Positions 23,768 to 33,382 of a stretch of DNA of 64,000 bases are shown piece by piece (position 1 is the stretch's first letter; each line of letters opens with the position of its first letter). Below the pieces are notes generated by a model. It searched no databases. It had not been told where the DNA came from and was given only the letters and a program-made list of their open reading frames with translations. The DNA is from Flammeovirgaceae bacterium UBA2786 (lineage in GTDB: Bacteria > Bacteroidota > Bacteroidia > Cytophagales > Cyclobacteriaceae). The stretch is taken from the NCBI GenBank assembly GCA_002352225.1, contig DEIA01000079.1:25206-89205 (forward strand), read 5' to 3'. A program made the translations under genes and the position numbers.

Positions 23768-25333
23768 TTAATTTCTCTTTAACACCATACCATGGCGCCC
23801 TCCGGTGTGCTTTCCTTCTTCAACCACAATCTTCCCATTTACTAACACAAACCGAAAGCCCGTTGAGAAACCATGTGGATTTGTAAAGGTTGCTGCATCG
23901 CCAACGGTTGCAGCATCAAACACCACAATATCAGCAGCCATACCTTCCCTTATCAATCCCCGATCGCGCAGGTTAAATTTTTGTGCGGGCAATGATGTCA
24001 TTCTCCGGATTGCCTCCTCTAACCGCACCACCTTTTGCTCGCGTACATATCGGCCTAACACACGCGCATTAGTTCCGTATGCGCGGGGATGCGGCATGCC
24101 AGAACCAAAACGGGCAATACCAGCATCTGATGCAATCATGTTAAACGGATATTGCATAATGCGCACTAGGTCTTCCTCATTCATAGAAAAATAAACCATC
24201 TGCGTGCGATTAATGGCACCAATCATTTCAAGAATTGTTTCGGCCTCTTCCATTGGTTTTGTCTTCCTGCCTTTCAATAAATTTATCTCCGAAATATTTT
24301 TCCCATTGTAAGTGGTATCGGGCGCATAGCGGGCAACCTGAGCATAGCTGTAGTTTTTCAATTGCTTTCCCTTCAAAGTTGCTACCATTTCTTTCTTGAT
24401 CTGCACCCGCGTAGCCGGATTATTTAACCGGAGCTTCATAGAATCTCGACCTCCTGCAAACACCCAGGACGGAACGGTAGTATCCAGTGTAGTGCTGCTG
24501 GCCACGTATGGGTATTGGTCGATAGTAACATCCAACCCTTCCGCCCGTGCATCTTCTACCAACTTGATGGTTTCAACCGAACGGCCCCAGTTAGGTTTGT
24601 AGGTAACTTTAAAGTGCGAAATCTCAACCGGTATCTTCGCTTGCCGACCAATATTAATGGCTTCGTTTACCGCATCGGTAACGTTATCGCCTTCATCGCG
24701 AATGTGCGAAGCATATACACCCCCCTGTTGTGCAGCCACTCTCGCAAGTGCTACTACTTCATCCGTTTTAGAAAACGTACCGGGTATGTAAATTAATCCG
24801 GTAGAAAAACCAACTGCACCGGCATTCATCGCATCTGTAACCAAGTCTTCCATTTTCTTAAGTTCATCTGGTGTTGGGTCGCGTTGCGCATCGCCCATAG
24901 CTGCCCTGCGCACCGTGTTATGCCCGATTAGCGTAGCAATATTAATGGAGGTCTTAATCGAATCAATCCGTTTGAAATAGGCGCTGATGTTCAGGTTAGA
25001 ACCACCACAATTACCGGTAACCACAGAAGTTACTCCATCATGAATAAAATTATCAGCGGTTGGGGTTGTTGATTCACCTCCTTCTATATGGGCATGCACA
25101 TCAATAAAACCAGGTGCCACAATTAACCCGGTAGCATCCACCACGCGGTTAGCTGTGGCATTTTTAAGATTACCTACCCGCACTACCTTTCCGTTTTGTA
25201 TGGCCACATCAGCATAAAACCACGGGTTGCCACTGCCATCTACCACTTTACCGTTTCGTATAAGCAAATCGTACGGTTGCGCTAACACGGTACAACTAAT
25301 TAATGAAAGCCAAAGTATAAACAGGAATTTCAT
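23768..25333 (-). CDS. N-acyl-D-amino-acid deacylase (D-aminoacylase family)
   Basis: A 521-residue exported amidohydrolase. It has a signal peptide (LFILWLSLISCTVLAQ), then the composite N-terminal beta-sandwich (YDLLIRNGKVVDGSGNPW). The metal site begins at GFIDVHAHIEGG. The carboxylated-lysine/cysteine region is replaced by family-typical SVVTGNCGGSN. Further metal ligands lie in YASHIRDEGD and VEISHFKVT, and the final aspartate is in NMIASDAGIARFG. The family hydrolyses N-acyl-D-amino acids. Location outside the cytoplasm fits a role in scavenging D-amino acid derivatives. Confidence 0.87.
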   Translation of the reverse strand: MKFLFILWLSLISCTVLAQPYDLLIRNGKVVDGSGNPWFYADVAIQNGKVVRVGNLKNATANRVVDATGLIVAPGFIDVHAHIEGGESTTPTADNFIHDGVTSVVTGNCGGSNLNISAYFKRIDSIKTSINIATLIGHNTVRRAAMGDAQRDPTPDELKKMEDLVTDAMNAGAVGFSTGLIYIPGTFSKTDEVVALARVAAQQGGVYASHIRDEGDNVTDAVNEAINIGRQAKIPVEISHFKVTYKPNWGRSVETIKLVEDARAEGLDVTIDQYPYVASSTTLDTTVPSWVFAGGRDSMKLRLNNPATRVQIKKEMVATLKGKQLKNYSYAQVARYAPDTTYNGKNISEINLLKGRKTKPMEEAETILEMIGAINRTQMVYFSMNEEDLVRIMQYPFNMIASDAGIARFGSGMPHPRAYGTNARVLGRYVREQKVVRLEEAIRRMTSLPAQKFNLRDRGLIREGMAADIVVFDAATVGDAATFTNPHGFSTGFRFVLVNGKIVVEEGKHTGGRHGMVLKRN

Positions 25334-25420
25334 AGATGTTGGGTTTAAGTTGGAAGATAAGGAAATCAGCGTATTCGCAAAAACAGTTTTACAAAGTTGG
25401 AGAGCTTAAGGGGTTACCGT

Positions 25421-26104
25421 ATGTTTAAGTCTATGACGTTGGCTAACCATATTTTGCCCTTCTTACAAAATCTTAAAATCGAAGCCACAATTCCACGTGG
25501 TATTGAAGTACTTAATCCTTATCAGCAACCCGAAGTGGTTGAATTATGTACCCGTTTTTATACTCAGTACTATAATGACACTAACCCCAGAACTTTAATC
25601 ATTGGTATTAATCCCGGAAGGTTTGGAGGTGGCCTTACCGGAATTCCATTTACCGATCCTATCCGCTTACAACAAGTTTGCGGAATTGAAAATCACCTGT
25701 CAAAAAAACCAGAACTCTCGTCAGAATTTATCTATCTTGTAATTGCCGCTTTTGGTGGCGTAGAAAAGTTTTATAGCAAATTCTATTTCACTTCCGTTTC
25801 GCCATTAGGGTTTACCCAAAACAAGAAAAACCTGAATTATTACGATAACCCTGTACTGCAAAAAAGGTTAAAACCCTTTATGACTACCTGTATGCACACT
25901 CAATTAAATTGGGGGTTAAAAACTAAAACAGCATTTTGCCTGGGTGAAGGAGATAATTTCAAGTTTCTTGGAAACTGGAATAAAGAAGAAAAATTCTTTG
26001 AAGAAATAATTCCGTTACCACATCCGCGCTTTGTGATGCAATACAAACGCAGGCAGTTGGATAAATTTATTAATGTGTATCTAAACACATTAAAGCATAC
26101 CTGA
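25421..26104 (+). CDS. SMUG2-type uracil-DNA glycosylase
   Basis: About 227 residues from the chosen ATG. The catalytic-site motif is LIIGINPGRFGGGLTGIPF, the SMUG2 form of the uracil-DNA glycosylase motif 1. The DNA-intercalation motif 2 is PLPHPRFVMQYKRR near the C-terminus. The enzyme removes uracil or oxidised uracil derivatives from DNA in base excision repair. The frame opens at a TTG at 25397, but the ATG at 25421 (MFKSMTLANHIL) is more plausible. It is followed by a long inverted repeat and is divergent from the D-aminoacylase gene. Confidence 0.85.
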   Translation: MFKSMTLANHILPFLQNLKIEATIPRGIEVLNPYQQPEVVELCTRFYTQYYNDTNPRTLIIGINPGRFGGGLTGIPFTDPIRLQQVCGIENHLSKKPELSSEFIYLVIAAFGGVEKFYSKFYFTSVSPLGFTQNKKNLNYYDNPVLQKRLKPFMTTCMHTQLNWGLKTKTAFCLGEGDNFKFLGNWNKEEKFFEEIIPLPHPRFVMQYKRRQLDKFINVYLNTLKHT

Positions 26105-26144
26105 TTTCAGTTGTTACTCATTGCCGACATCAGCACAGGAAAAA

Positions 26145-26198
26145 AATTGACAGTTAACAAGAACCTCTTCTCTGGTTAAATCTTGCCAACTGTCAATT
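26145..26198. repeat. long imperfect hairpin between convergent genes
   Basis: AATTGACAGTT (26145-26155) pairs exactly with AACTGTCAATT (26188-26198). An inner pair, AACAAGAACC with GGTTAAATCTTG, extends the stem. It may act as a bidirectional terminator or be a repeat insertion. There is no T-tract immediately after it. Confidence 0.5.
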
Positions 26199-26211
26199 GT
26201 TCGATCTGAAA

Positions 26212-26811
26212 CTACTTTGATATGTAATACCGGAATCCCAGCGTTGGGCTAAGTGAACTTATATTAAATGTAAACTCTTTCTGATTGTTGTTATCCACAT
26301 CTTTGTTTGGATCATAAGACGAAAACCCTATTCCATTTAATTGAAAGTCGAGTCCCCATCTCTCCGTTAAGAAATACACAAAACCCGGTGCAATAGAAAT
26401 GCCCATGCTACCAGTCTTGTTTTCAGAATTTCCAGTTGACGATTTCCCTGAGCCAAACGAAAACCCTAAAGCGCCTGTAAATGCAAACCGATCGTTCGAT
26501 GTAAACTTATAATACCGTGCATACGGACCTGCTGAAAATGAATTAGTCTTTGTTGGTTCTGAACCATCAGGTCCCGATTTTCCGGTAGAAATTCCGAATC
26601 CCAGACCAACCTCCAGATTATCCATAATAAAATAACCTGCCTTTGGTGAAACCTGAAAAGAGGACGAGGTGTAAACGCCATAAAAACCCTCGCTCTTGCT
26701 GGAAGAGTACCCAAAATTGCCTCCTAGTGTCATACTGCCTTGTGTGGTTTGGGCATGCAAGCCCGAACTTATCAGTACGCATGTAAACGCTAAGAAAAAT
26801 ACTTTTTTCAT
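26212..26811 (-). CDS. PorT-like outer-membrane beta-barrel protein
   Basis: A 199-residue exported protein from the ATG at 26811 (MKKVFFLAFTCVLISSGLHAQ), which gives a clean signal peptide. The longer frame to 26850 adds 13 unlikely residues. Alternating aromatic/polar beta-strands follow: GSMTLGGNFGYSSS, FQVSPKAGYFIMDNLEVGLG, FSAGPYARYYKF, APGFVYFLTERWGLDFQL, with the terminal strand LSPTLGFRYYISK ending in an aromatic pattern. This is the small 8-stranded outer-membrane barrel common in Bacteroidota. Function is unknown. Confidence 0.85.
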   Translation of the reverse strand: MKKVFFLAFTCVLISSGLHAQTTQGSMTLGGNFGYSSSKSEGFYGVYTSSSFQVSPKAGYFIMDNLEVGLGFGISTGKSGPDGSEPTKTNSFSAGPYARYYKFTSNDRFAFTGALGFSFGSGKSSTGNSENKTGSMGISIAPGFVYFLTERWGLDFQLNGIGFSSYDPNKDVDNNNQKEFTFNISSLSPTLGFRYYISK

Positions 26812-26926
26812 AAAATTTGGTTTTAGAATTTTAAGCAATTTAGTAAACAATCAGGAGGTTTAGTTAGCCCTAATTACAAATATTACTTCTTTCTAATAAT
26901 TACTTACTGCGATCTTTACGCCTTGT

Positions 26927-28840
26927 ATGACATCCCACCAACACCTTCAGCATACTTTGGAACTTATAAAACTCGAGCGCGAGGCCGACCTTGAACAATA
27001 CCGGCAAAAAGTTCTTTTGCGATCCTTAACACAACGCGTAAAAGAAGGGGTTACCTGGTACCCGGTGCGATTAGGTAAAGATTACATTGGCACTGGCGAA
27101 CGAATCATAATAGAGTTGGAACGCACACACCCAACTGATCAGCCCCATAGCTTTCAAAGCGGCAAATCGGTAAACGTATTTTGCAATGCATCGGGTAAAC
27201 CCGAGAAGCAACACGTGCAGGGTGTAGTTAACTATGTACAAGACAATATGCTTGCTATAACCATTAATCCGGACGAATTACCAGAATGGATGAACGATGG
27301 CCAGTTGGGCGTAGATGTGATGTTTGATGAAATGACGTACAGAGAAATGGAGTACGCATTGAAATCGGTAATGAAAGCAGAAGGCCGTGTTGCCTGGTTA
27401 CGGGAGATTTTCCTGGGCAATGAAAAACCTACGTTGCTGGATGAGGTGCACCCCGAACCCGCGCAACATCTTAATCAAAGTCAGCAGCGTGCCTTGCAAA
27501 AAATCAGGCAGGCACAAGATGTTGCTTTCATTCACGGGCCACCCGGTACCGGCAAGACTACTACATTGGTACAAGCCATTGTACATACACAGCGTATCGA
27601 AGGCCAGGTACTGGTAACTACACCCAGCAATGCTGCCATAGATTTATTGGTTGAAAAGTTAACTGAACAAGGAGTAAACACCGTACGCATTGGTCATCCT
27701 GCCCGGGTTACTGAACAAACACTTAGCAAAACGTTAGATGCCCGCATTGCGGCTCATACCCATTTCGATGAACTTAAAGCTTTGCGTAAACGTATTGAAA
27801 AAGTGCGCAACGAAGCATCAAAATATAAACGCAACTTTGGCCATCATGAACGCGAGCATCGCAGGCTGTTAAAAGAAGAAGCACGATTGTTAAAATCCGA
27901 TGCCGACATGCTTGAGTTTTATATCGTAAATGATGTTTTGCAACAAGCTCAGGCTATTTGCTGTACATTGGTAGGTGCCTCGCACCCGGTATTACGCGGC
28001 CGTAAATTCAAAACAGTATTTATAGATGAAGCAGCTCAATCCTTGGAGGCTGCGTGCTGGATACCGATGTTACGCGCTCATCGTATTATTCTTGCTGGCG
28101 ATCATTGTCAATTACCACCCACTATTAAATCGAATGAAGCAGCAAAAGCAGGCTTAGCCGTTACTTTGTTTGAACGTGGTATTGAAAAACATCCGCAAAC
28201 GGCTACCCTGCTACAGATTCAGTATCGCATGCACGAAGCTATTATGAAATTTCCTTCACAATGGTTTTATGCTGATGCGTTAATTGCTCACCCATCTGTA
28301 AAAACAAGGTTGTTAAAAGCACATCATCAACCAGTTGAATTTATAGACACGGCCGGTTGTGGATTTACGGAAAAACAAGACCCCGAAACGTTGAGTCGTT
28401 TTAATGAAGAAGAAGCTGAACGCGTTATTCACGAAGCTGAAAAATTAGTACAGGATTTTGGCGCACAAGAGTGGAATAATCAACAAATTACCATGGGGAT
28501 TATTACACCTTACCGCACACAGGTGGACTATCTGAAGAAATTAGCCGAAGCATCTGCACTATTACAGCCACTTCACGCTCTTATTACCATTCATACCGTA
28601 GATGCTTTTCAGGGACAAGAGCGCGATGCCATTATCATCAGCTTTGTACGGAGTAACGATAAAGCAGAGGTAGGTTTTCTGGCCGACATTCGCAGAACCA
28701 ATGTAGCCATAACCCGGGCTCGCAAAAAACTAATTATGGTTGGTGATAGTGCTACATTAGCCGCCCATCCGTTCTACGAGAGTCTGATTACCTACGTTCA
28801 GCAAGAAGGTTTTTATAAGAGTGCCTTTGAGGTTGAGTAG
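26927..28840 (+). CDS. UPF1/IGHMBP2-like SF1B helicase
   Basis: A 637-residue helicase. A beta-rich N-terminal region (TWYPVRLGKDYIGTGERIII, FQSGKSVNVF) resembles the beta-barrel of IGHMBP2/SETX-type helicases. Walker A is GPPGTGKTTTL near 203-212, followed by NAAIDLLVEKL. A helical insert holds a basic coil (RKRIEKVRNEASKYKRNFG). Motif II is IDEAAQSLEAACW near 367. Motif III is LAGDHCQLPPTIKS, motif V is VDAFQGQERDAIIISFVRS, and motif VI is NVAITRARKKLIMVGD. It is a 5'-3' RNA/DNA helicase of unknown cellular role. It stands alone, convergent with the lipoprotein gene. Confidence 0.9.
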   Translation: MTSHQHLQHTLELIKLEREADLEQYRQKVLLRSLTQRVKEGVTWYPVRLGKDYIGTGERIIIELERTHPTDQPHSFQSGKSVNVFCNASGKPEKQHVQGVVNYVQDNMLAITINPDELPEWMNDGQLGVDVMFDEMTYREMEYALKSVMKAEGRVAWLREIFLGNEKPTLLDEVHPEPAQHLNQSQQRALQKIRQAQDVAFIHGPPGTGKTTTLVQAIVHTQRIEGQVLVTTPSNAAIDLLVEKLTEQGVNTVRIGHPARVTEQTLSKTLDARIAAHTHFDELKALRKRIEKVRNEASKYKRNFGHHEREHRRLLKEEARLLKSDADMLEFYIVNDVLQQAQAICCTLVGASHPVLRGRKFKTVFIDEAAQSLEAACWIPMLRAHRIILAGDHCQLPPTIKSNEAAKAGLAVTLFERGIEKHPQTATLLQIQYRMHEAIMKFPSQWFYADALIAHPSVKTRLLKAHHQPVEFIDTAGCGFTEKQDPETLSRFNEEEAERVIHEAEKLVQDFGAQEWNNQQITMGIITPYRTQVDYLKKLAEASALLQPLHALITIHTVDAFQGQERDAIIISFVRSNDKAEVGFLADIRRTNVAITRARKKLIMVGDSATLAAHPFYESLITYVQQEGFYKSAFEVE

Positions 28841-28870
28841 AACAGATTAACAACATTAAATATTTACACT

Positions 28871-29413
28871 TTACTCACCAATCAATTTAGCATGTAGAGC
28901 ATGCCGTTCTCCTGTTACCCTACTTATGGGTTCTTGTAAAAGATCTGCGTTTAAAATGTTGTATTCAGAAGACCTGCGGCCGCTATAGATGTTTATTAAA
29001 ACTTCAAAATCCTTATCTGCCAAAGCCTCATATGCTTCTTTCGAAAGCTTAACTTTATCGAATCGTGCAACACCAGCCCCTTCAAGTTCAACCTGAGCTT
29101 CAGCCAAAAAAAGCAAACCCATTTCTGATACCTCAATAGCAGCCGAATCTTTTGGTTGCCCCGATAAATATGCTTTCACAATGATTGTTTCTTTATCGTA
29201 CGATATTTTTTTTTGGGCTGCATCACTCAGAGTAACCTCTATCTCAAATGCCGGAAGTAATATGGAGTCACCTACTTCTAGCATCGCGCCTGTATCTTGT
29301 TGCGTGGTTGTATCCGCCTCAGGCGGTATGGCATTCTCAACCTTCGTCTCTGGTTTGGTGGTGCATCCATAGATCAAAAATTGAACGAACAAAATTCCAA
29401 AAATCAGTCTCAT
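28871..29413 (-). CDS. lipoprotein of unknown function
   Basis: A 180-residue protein with a lipoprotein signal (MRLIFGILFVQFLIYGC, lipobox cysteine at 17). A low-complexity acidic/threonine linker follows (PPEADTTTQQDTGAML), then an apparent beta-sandwich domain (FEIEVTLSDAAQKKISYD, VELEGAGVARFDKVKLSKEA). It is not a recognised family. It lies about 40 bases downstream of the YpfJ-type gene on the same strand, so it may be co-transcribed. Confidence 0.7.
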   Translation of the reverse strand: MRLIFGILFVQFLIYGCTTKPETKVENAIPPEADTTTQQDTGAMLEVGDSILLPAFEIEVTLSDAAQKKISYDKETIIVKAYLSGQPKDSAAIEVSEMGLLFLAEAQVELEGAGVARFDKVKLSKEAYEALADKDFEVLINIYSGRRSSEYNILNADLLQEPISRVTGERHALHAKLIGE

Positions 29414-29454
29414 ATTGGTTAGCCCTCTAATCTGGTATTATACGTTAGCCCATC

Positions 29455-30315
29455 TTAAAGTGCATCTGAATTAAACGTATCGCCCTGATTTACGTCTCCG
29501 GTTGTAAATCCTTTCTTAAACCAACGCTGTCGTTGTTCTGAAGTTCCGTGTGTAAACGAATCGGGCACTACATAGCCTCGTGCTTGCTTTTGTAACCGAT
29601 CATCGCCAATTGCACTGGCCGCATTCATGGCTTCTTCAAAATCGCCTTGTTCTAAAATCTGTTTAGTGTTTTGTGCATGGTGCGCCCACACGCCAGCCAG
29701 AAAATCGGCCTGCAACTCTAACTTTACGGAAAGCTTGTTGTACTCCTCTTCACTTAGCTGATTACGCATACTATGTACTTTATCTGTAATGCCCATCAAA
29801 TGCTGTACGTGATGACCTACTTCATGAGCAATAACATAAGCCTGCGCAAAATCGCCCGGAGCACCAAAGCGACTGCGTAACTCTTCGTAAAAACTTAAGT
29901 CGATATACAGGCGTTCATCGGCACCACAATAAAACGGACCCGTAGAGGCATCGGCTGCACCACATCCCGATTGTACATTTCCGGTAAACAATACCAGGGT
30001 AGGCTCACGATAATCATCCAGCAATTGATTCCACACATCTTCGGTATCGGCCAATACTACTTTTACGAATTGCGACAACTCTTCTTCTTCGGGAGTAGCC
30101 TGATACGGTTCAGTTTGCGAAACAGAGGGCCCGCTATCCAGCGGCATCTGTTGCAATAACGAAAGCGGGTTTTTTCCGGTTATCAACCCAAAAATTATTA
30201 CAATTACAACAAGCCCAAGGCCCCCTTTAACAGGCATACCGCCAAAACCGCGGCCACCTCCTCCACCCCGTTGGTCATCTACATTACCACTTTGTCGTCT
30301 TCCTCGCCACTGCAT
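29455..30315 (-). CDS. YpfJ-type neutral zinc metallopeptidase
   Basis: A 286-residue protein from the ATG at 30315 (MQWRGRRQSGNVDDQ), the usual family start. The frame to 30345 is longer but unsupported. It has a glycine/arginine-rich cytoplasmic start, one membrane helix (LGLVVIVIIFGLITGKNPL) and the zinc motif in VIAHEVGHHVQHLMG, with downstream LELQADFLAGVWAHHA supplying the third ligand. The cysteines in GCGAADASTGPFYCGADE are family-conserved. The substrate is unknown. The protein is anchored in the inner membrane with its protease domain outside the cytoplasm. Confidence 0.9.
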   Translation of the reverse strand: MQWRGRRQSGNVDDQRGGGGGRGFGGMPVKGGLGLVVIVIIFGLITGKNPLSLLQQMPLDSGPSVSQTEPYQATPEEEELSQFVKVVLADTEDVWNQLLDDYREPTLVLFTGNVQSGCGAADASTGPFYCGADERLYIDLSFYEELRSRFGAPGDFAQAYVIAHEVGHHVQHLMGITDKVHSMRNQLSEEEYNKLSVKLELQADFLAGVWAHHAQNTKQILEQGDFEEAMNAASAIGDDRLQKQARGYVVPDSFTHGTSEQRQRWFKKGFTTGDVNQGDTFNSDAL

Positions 30316-30513
30316 ACGTATTAAATTTAGAACCGGAAGGTACAAAGGCCTTTGAACATCCTCAAAAAAAGGATTTGCTTCACTATCAGATACATTCTAA
30401 AACCTTGTAAAATCAGCCAAACCTAGAATGGCATTTCGGGTAGTTGTGCCAACTATAGGGGTTTGGCCTACCCTTTGTTTTCTAAAGCGTATACTTATAT
30501 AAACAAAAATGCC

Positions 30514-31743
30514 ATGAAAACACTGTGGATGAAAACTATCGTACTGTTGTTCCTGAGTGGAGGAACGTTGGTGCATGCGCAGAATCGCGAAGAAGTGCCG
30601 GGCGATAATTTCAGCCTGGAAGGTGCGCTCGAATTATTCAAGAAGTCCGCTTCGCCCGAAGAATTCGAACGGTTGCTTAACCTGCCGGAATCGGAAGTGA
30701 ATAATCTTGATCTGAATGGTGATGGAGACATTGATTACATCCGGGTAATCGATCGTCAGGATAGAACCATTCACACCTTTACCATGCAGGCAGTTATTTC
30801 GAGAAATGAGTTTCAGGACATTGCTGTTATCTCGCTCGAAAAACTAGCCGATGGCCGTGCCGTTTTGCAAATTACAGGCGATGCTGATGTATATGGTATC
30901 GAAACTATTATTGAGCCTACTACCGAAGTACGTGTTAATGCTGGTACCTCAACTGCACGTACCTACATAAACGTGTGGAGTTGGCCTTGCGTACAATATG
31001 TATACGGACCATACTACACTACGTGGGTTTCGCCCTGGTACTGGGACTATCGTCCTTTTTGGTGGCGCCCCTGGAGACCCGTTGCTTATGTTGTGTATTA
31101 CCCACGTTGGGTTAGTTACCGGTCTTATTATAGCTATTGCGATGCGCCCCGTATCCGATATGCCAGCCAGATTTATCATCCTTATCGGGCTACATCCATG
31201 GTAGTGTACAACCGCCATCATGAACAAATCAGTAGGTATCGGTCAACACGTACGGTGTATGGCGAAACCCGCGGCAGAGAGGATTCGCGCGATAGCCGAA
31301 CTATGCGCTATGATAACAGAGACCGTAATGCTTCGGGCAATGACCGAACCCGTTCTTCAACCGAATGGTCGGGCCGCGATAACAGCCGCGAGCGCTCAGA
31401 TAACCAATTACGCAGAGAAGAACCTAATCGGGATACACAATCAAACCAATGGCGCAGAAGTACGAATGAAAGCACGAACACGCGTACTGAACGAAATAAT
31501 GGTTCAACTAACAGAAGTTATAACGAACGCTCTGCAAGCCAGAATAACAACCGGGTGTTTACCCAGCCCCGTGAAAATCGGTCGAACAACTCTGGCTCGG
31601 GCAATAGCCGGCCCGAGGTTAGACAGGAGTCGCGTCAATCACGATCAGAGGTAGCACCGGCCCAAAGGCAATCGAATGGTGGTCAATCGCCACGCCCGGG
31701 GTCTTCAGAAAAATCGGGCTCACAAAAAAGAGGGAGGAATTAA
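30514..31743 (+). CDS. exported protein with aromatic-rich core and basic low-complexity tail
   Basis: A 409-residue exported protein from the ATG at 30514 (MKTLWMKTIVLLFLSGGTLVHAQ). A folded N-terminal region (SPEEFERLLNLPESEVNNLD, LNGDGDIDYIRVIDRQDR) carries an EF-hand-like acidic loop. A segment at about 150-220 is extremely rich in W and Y (YGPYYTTWVSPWYWDYRPFW, WWRPWRP). The last 170 residues are disordered and rich in R, S, N, Q, G and E (RSSTEWSGRDNSRERSDN). I do not recognise a named family. The signal peptide puts it in the periplasm or on the surface. A strong terminator overlaps its stop codon, so it is monocistronic. Confidence 0.75.
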   Translation: MKTLWMKTIVLLFLSGGTLVHAQNREEVPGDNFSLEGALELFKKSASPEEFERLLNLPESEVNNLDLNGDGDIDYIRVIDRQDRTIHTFTMQAVISRNEFQDIAVISLEKLADGRAVLQITGDADVYGIETIIEPTTEVRVNAGTSTARTYINVWSWPCVQYVYGPYYTTWVSPWYWDYRPFWWRPWRPVAYVVYYPRWVSYRSYYSYCDAPRIRYASQIYHPYRATSMVVYNRHHEQISRYRSTRTVYGETRGREDSRDSRTMRYDNRDRNASGNDRTRSSTEWSGRDNSRERSDNQLRREEPNRDTQSNQWRRSTNESTNTRTERNNGSTNRSYNERSASQNNNRVFTQPRENRSNNSGSGNSRPEVRQESRQSRSEVAPAQRQSNGGQSPRPGSSEKSGSQKRGRN

Positions 31744-31756
31744 CCTCCCTTTTTTA
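31731..31756 (+). terminator. terminator overlapping the stop codon
   Basis: AGGGAGG-AATTAA-CCTCCCT followed by five more T. The loop contains the TAA stop of the upstream gene. Confidence 0.85.
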
Positions 31757-31826
31757 TAGGTTTAAGTTAATATGGCCTTAAGTTTTCCTGATTTCTTATA
31801 TTCGTTACTTCTTAAACCTTACCATT

Positions 31827-32381
31827 ATGATTTTAATTATCGGAATCATTGTTGTGCTCTTACTTGGAGCTGTTCTTACCTACAACAACCTGGTTGGTGC
31901 CCGCAATGCGGTTGAAAACGCTTTTGGTACCATTGATGTAATGTTGAAAAAGCGTTACGACCTTATACCCAACCTGATTGAAGTTGCTAAAACATACATG
32001 AAACATGAAAACGAAATTTTTACCAACCTGGCCAGTTTGAGGGCCAGGGCAACAACCGCTACAAACACCGATGAAAAAGTAGCAATCGAAAACCAGATCT
32101 CCGGGGCAATGAAAAATTTGCTGATATCGGTTGAAAACTACCCCGATCTAAAAGCCAGCGAACAATTTACCATGTTGCAGCGCAGTTGGAACGAAACCGA
32201 AGAACAAATATCAGCAGCACGCAGGGCCTACAATGCTGCGGTAACAGCTTACAATAATGCAGTTGACAAATTTCCTTCCAACATTTTTGCCGGTATGTTC
32301 AACTTTAAGCGCAAAGAGGTTTTCATGATTGCCGAAACCGAACGCCAGAATGTAAGTGCAAAGGCGCTATTTAACTCATAA
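31827..32381 (+). CDS. lemA: LemA-family protein
   Basis: A 184-residue LemA protein: one N-terminal membrane helix (ILIIGIIVVLLLGAVLTYNN) then the family signature VGARNAVENAFGTIDVMLKK, RYDLIPNLIEVAKTYMKHE, and the C-terminal helix bundle ending RRAYNAAVTAYNNAVDKFPS, FNFKRKEVF. The function is unknown, and the protein is thought to be an outward-facing coiled helical protein. The DUF3137 gene begins five bases after the stop, a pairing seen widely. Confidence 0.93.
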   Translation: MILIIGIIVVLLLGAVLTYNNLVGARNAVENAFGTIDVMLKKRYDLIPNLIEVAKTYMKHENEIFTNLASLRARATTATNTDEKVAIENQISGAMKNLLISVENYPDLKASEQFTMLQRSWNETEEQISAARRAYNAAVTAYNNAVDKFPSNIFAGMFNFKRKEVFMIAETERQNVSAKALFNS

Positions 32382-32385
32382 GGCA

Positions 32386-33315
32386 ATGACTCCAATCACA
32401 GACTTCCAGTCGTTTTACCAAACTAACCTGAAACCTAAACTAGCCGAGCTTGAAACCATACGCATATCATACGCAAAAAAGATAAAACTGTATGGCTTAA
32501 TCGGCATTGGTGCAGGGCTAGCGTTTTTGGTATTTAAAATCAGTGTGTGGCCGTTGATATTAATCGTAGTAGCGATATTTTTTTTGTATCGATACTACGC
32601 AAAGCGATTTGGAAACAGCTACAAAACACAAATTATTGCTTTGCTTGCACAGGCGCAAGATTTACAATACGATCACGAGTCGTCCATTAGCCGCAGCGCT
32701 TACGACCAAAGCAAAATTTTTGTAAGAACTCCTGACCGGTTTTGGGGTGAAGATTTGCTTACCGGAAAAGTAGACAAAACAGGTATCTGGTTTTCAGAAT
32801 TACATACGCAGTACAAATCAGGCGGGAAAAATAAATCATGGCATACTATTTTCCGGGGCATTTTCTTTATTGCGGATTTTAATAAGAATTTTATTGGCGA
32901 AACCTATGTATTACCCGATGTTTCAGAAAACATATTTGGTAGCGGATTAGGTGGCTTCTTTCAAAAACTGAATATAGCACGGCCACAGTTGGTTAAACTG
33001 GAAGATGTGGAATTTGAAAAAGCGTTTGCCATCTACGGTACTGATCAGGTAGAGGCCCGTTATATTTTATCTCCGGCACTAATGCAACGAATTCTTAGTC
33101 TGAAAGAAAAATTTAATACCGCAGTTGCGCTCTCATTCATAGGCTCGCATGTGTACATTGCTCTTAGTATTAGTAAAAATTTATTTGAAGCCCCCTGGCT
33201 CTTTAGTTCTGTTGATAATTACAAACAGCTAGAAGAATACTATAATGACATTGCCATGTGCACAGACATTGTAACAATTCTGGATTTGAATACCCGAATT
33301 TGGATGAAAGAATAG
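32386..33315 (+). CDS. DUF3137 membrane protein
   Basis: A 309-residue protein from the ATG at 32386 (MTPITDFQSFYQTNLKP). The earlier in-frame start at 32356 would overlap lemA. Two adjacent membrane helices (LYGLIGIGAGLAFLVFKISV, PLILIVVAIFFLYRYYAK) are followed by a soluble domain with TPDRFWGEDLLTGKVDKTGI, HTIFRGIFFIADFNKNF and FIGSHVYIALSISKNLFEAP. This matches DUF3137, which is usually encoded beside LemA. Function is unknown, and the linkage suggests a LemA partner. Confidence 0.88.
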   Translation: MTPITDFQSFYQTNLKPKLAELETIRISYAKKIKLYGLIGIGAGLAFLVFKISVWPLILIVVAIFFLYRYYAKRFGNSYKTQIIALLAQAQDLQYDHESSISRSAYDQSKIFVRTPDRFWGEDLLTGKVDKTGIWFSELHTQYKSGGKNKSWHTIFRGIFFIADFNKNFIGETYVLPDVSENIFGSGLGGFFQKLNIARPQLVKLEDVEFEKAFAIYGTDQVEARYILSPALMQRILSLKEKFNTAVALSFIGSHVYIALSISKNLFEAPWLFSSVDNYKQLEEYYNDIAMCTDIVTILDLNTRIWMKE

Positions 33316-33382
33316 GGTCTTGAATACGATTAGTGTGGAGTAATACCATACCTGACAAAAACAACACTTACCAATAAATAAC

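Noticed and set aside
31220..31654. 144-codon open frame overlapping the exported aromatic-rich protein
   Set aside because: It is an out-of-frame shadow of an arginine/serine-rich coding region that lacks stops by composition. The main frame has a signal peptide and continues to a stop overlapped by a terminator.
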